NCBI GenBank assembly: GCA_025618425.1
Contig: CM046846.1
Location: 29,159,075 to 29,223,074 of the forward strand
Reading direction: 5' to 3'
Length of the DNA: 64,000 nt
Source of the DNA: Heliocidaris tuberculata
Taxonomy: Eukaryota; Echinodermata; Echinoidea; Camarodonta; Echinometridae
Position 1 is the first letter of the stretch, and every line of letters starts with the position of its first letter. The translations under genes and the position numbers were made by a program. The notes beneath the pieces were generated by a model. It saw nothing but the letters and a program-made list of their open reading frames with translations, searched no databases and was not told the origin of the DNA. This document shows positions 61,120 to 64,000 of this stretch, one piece after another.

Positions 61120-63107
61120 TGTTCAAAAAGGTGGTACAAAACAAAAATGGAATATCTTGAAAATTACTCCTTAATTATGGTTATAATAATGGTTGTTCGG
61201 TCTGTGATGAGAACAGAATTCTTATTGAAGACGAACATTAGATTTCTCTTACTAAATGTTGATTACTTTTCCTTTTTATTTTACTCCTAGATTCAAAGCT
61301 AAATTAATAAACGATTACTACTACTGTAACAACCATGTCAAATTATTGGATACATGTAATACCTTTAAAAGTTCCCGTCAGTCTTTGGTTCAGTCAATAA
61401 ACAAATGTGTTGACATTGTATGAATGACCGAAGAAGTTTTTTTTCTCCTCCTGATAAGGTGACCTGTTTTATTGAAGCATTGTGTCGATACTAAAAAATA
61501 TGAGAAACAATTTTATGTTGCATGGTTCTTCCAAAGTTCTGCATGTAATTATTTATAATTTCATAATTATTTCAAATGTCGAGTTAAAGAGAGAACATGT
61601 CAAACTAAAATATGACACAAGGTACATGTATATAAGAAACCAATCGCTGGCGCTAAGAGTCTTTATATTCAGGGGCGCCATGGAATATTTTGAATTGGGG
61701 GGGGGGGGGAGGGGGGAGGGGGGAGTTGTCGAACAACAGAGTCGCTAAAAATCAAAGTTGTCCAACACGCCTTAAAGGTCCTTGGATTTTATAACATGCA
61801 TGCGGGAAAAGGTCCGAACATTTTCAAATTTTCAGACTAGAGCAAAATAAACCTACAAAATTAAATAGATTAGGCCTAGGCTCTATACTTAAACGAATAT
61901 GTTCAACTTACCAATTTGTGACAAGTTTTAATTAATGTATGGTATATCAGTAAAATTATTTTTTTTTTTCATTTATTCAAGGTATAGCATAAGCCTCAAG
62001 TTCCCAGGCTTCACCATCCTGTAGGCATGTAATGATCTTCAGTTTCTATACAGTTAACACATACAGTTTTGTTGTAATTAGACAGCCTGACTCTTTGCAT
62101 GTGCATCTGATGGACTTTATACACAACCTAGTAACATTTTTTGTGTATGAGCTAGTTATGATTTAGTGCACAGATAACAGCAGTTTTGATTTTTTTGTAA
62201 ATGTCAGGTATTTTACAAAAAAGTGGTCGCATCATGTTGGGTAAACATTGATATAATTCTCACTCATATTGATCGACTTGTACTGTGTCAATCACAGTCA
62301 GACAGTTATTTTTATGCCAGACAGTGTAGATTTATGTTGTATTTTGGACAGCACCTGCAATTTCCTTTGCTCAGGCACCAGGAAGTTCAAGTCATTTATG
62401 TAGATGTTATGGTTTGTGAGTGTCGCATACTCTGGTTTAAGCCAAAAGAGTGTTTTTTTTTTCTAAAGGCCCATCATTGGACATTGCACAAGTAAAGCAT
62501 TTCAGAGAATTTTGTATTTCACAGTTAGTTGTTTGGCAGCAGTCGCAATGTACATATTTGAATATGTGTCTTCATGAGGTCTGTTTGAGTATAGATGTTT
62601 TTGTTTTATTCCCTCACAGGCTGGTGTCAACAATCTTTCACAATCTTATGAATCTTTTGATATGAACAGCATTTTTGTAGATATTACCCAATGTATATTG
62701 TGTCACATCATGCGCAACATATACCAGTACATATAGTTACAATGTGGTACGGATATTTGGTGTGAAGCATTAGCACTCCCTATGTTTGATGATGCTATTA
62801 GACTGCATTCCATAAGTTTGGTGATATAGGCATGTAGTGCATCATTTTTGTTTAAATACACTTTATATGCTTAGTGCTGTATGGGCTGTTTGGTTAAGTT
62901 ATGTGCCCATTGCATAAACATGTGTCAATATAAATCATGATTTTTTATACAAATGTACTAAATGTACCGAACATTTTATACTTGAGGTCAAATTTTCAGG
63001 TACCCCACATGTGGGTCACGTATTATCCGTGCCCATGTTGCATTTTCATCTGCAACCCTGTACTGTTTCCCTGTTTCGGACAACTATGTTTTTGTATCAC
63101 GATTGTG
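61120..63107. other. No gene recognised
   Basis: AT-rich, with a G-run at 61696-61725 next to CAGGGGCGCCATGG, which could be another hAT-like end. No exon-like run. Confidence 0.5.
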
Positions 63108-64000
63108 TGGTTTTGGAGTATTGATATTTTGCACTATTACATATTGTGCATGTATGGCCTCTGTGACGATGATTCATTCCATTTGTTAATTCCTTGTTTA
63201 AGACGGTGTTTATGGATGTGCTTGAGGTTTTTTTTTTGTTGTTTCTTTTCACCTGCACATTTGACAGGAAGGGAGAAGAGGCAAGCAGATGATATTCAAG
63301 GATTTGTTTTATATACATGTATGTATATCACAAGGATAAAGGTTACAGTATAGTGAACACAAGTATCATTAGGTACCGTTTGTTAACTCATATAGATTAA
63401 GTTTGCTTTGGAAATTTATATTTCAGACAATGATTTATGTGTTAAAATACTGTCATAACATTAAGCAAATGTGATTTGTTAAGTAGTATAAAAATCCTAA
63501 AAATCCTCGATACTGAAGTGTTTAGCTGGTGTATACCTCCAAATTTATATCGTATAGTCAGGGTTTTAAGTGAAAGGAGAAAGAGAAGAAGTCACGCCAT
63601 GATATGGTTATTGTGATTATAAAGCGGCGGCGTTTGGCTTGCCAATGTTTGATCCATATGTGTATGATTATTGTATTATACCAACGACTCGGTCACGGTA
63701 ATAAACTTCACTCAACACTGTACTTGGAATCGTCTGGTGTTTCCTTTCGTTTAATGGCGCATGACCTTAAAAATTCAACCGTGCCTCTACAATCCGAATA
63801 TGAAACTACGTGAAAATATGCAAAGTCTAACTATGTATACATTTTGTTTGTATTGAAATTTGATTCTTTTCAGAACATGAATGTTTCTGTAGAAAATAAC
63901 ATGGATAGTAACGGTTGTCCTAGTCAGGTTTTGTGCGTCGCAGAGGATCTGCATTTAGTACGATTTATGCCTCTACCAATAGCAGTGGTGCAAAAGTGTT
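63108..64000 (+). repeat. Dispersed repeat, copy 2 (runs off the window)
   Basis: Matches 51585-52481 from TGGTTTTGGAG onwards, with about a dozen substitutions and small indels in 893 bp. The splice-flanked open stretch is kept (VFC in copy 1, VLC here, no frameshift). It continues past 64000. The exon 16 fragment next to copy 1 is absent on this side. Confidence 0.9.

Overview
This is a metazoan nuclear window, about 60% AT, with one recognisable gene: the 3' half of a neurobeachin/LRBA-family gene on the plus strand. Seventeen coding exons between 29981 and 53446 join without a break in phase into 2250 nt (749 codons plus TGA). They encode the second half of the PH-like domain, the complete BEACH domain and the C-terminal WD40 repeats. 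Exons encoding the first half of the PH domain and the roughly 2000 residues usually found upstream were not recognised in 1-29980, so that stretch is probably a very long intron (or introns) of the same gene, perhaps holding other unrecognised genes.

The organism is most likely an echinoderm, probably a sea urchin. The protein sits between vertebrate NBEA and LRBA (LRBA-like GMHRRQI, NBEA-like ATADNRYI and DCYIVSGSRDATL), as expected of a gene that predates the vertebrate duplication. Degenerate TTAGGG repeats, frequent TACATGTA words, tRNA-derived SINEs with ATT tails and TATATAGCGC cores, and many small inverted-repeat elements beginning GGCCCG or GGGCCC fit marine deuterostomes. The lineage is an inference; no species-specific marker was checked.

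Layout: 1-29980, no confident gene, but many mobile elements: a telomere-repeat-bearing MITE at 6284, a SINE split by a 0.92-kb TIR element at 9297, a TA-flanked MITE at 14079, a GGCCCG MITE at 17834, a tRNA-Cys-like SINE at 20207, and a possible minus-strand coding exon at 13739-13848. 29981-53446, the neurobeachin/LRBA exons; the introns hold nested and mutually inverted MITEs, a 2.45-kb TIR element and a hAT-type MITE. 53447-about 58010, 3' UTR and flank with several AATAAA signals and a SINE. 58200-59353, a microsatellite-rich block and five copies of a 147-bp tandem repeat. 60200-64000, further repeats, including a second copy (63108-64000, about 98-99% identical) of a segment in the last intron.

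The most unusual signal is recurrent partial exon duplication: decayed fragments of exons 5, 13 and 16 lie in adjacent introns, each keeping splice-site-like context. A pair of nearly identical MITEs in opposite orientation flanks exons 1 and 2, an arrangement known to favour back-splicing. I see no bacterial-type system, CRISPR array or canonical RNA gene.
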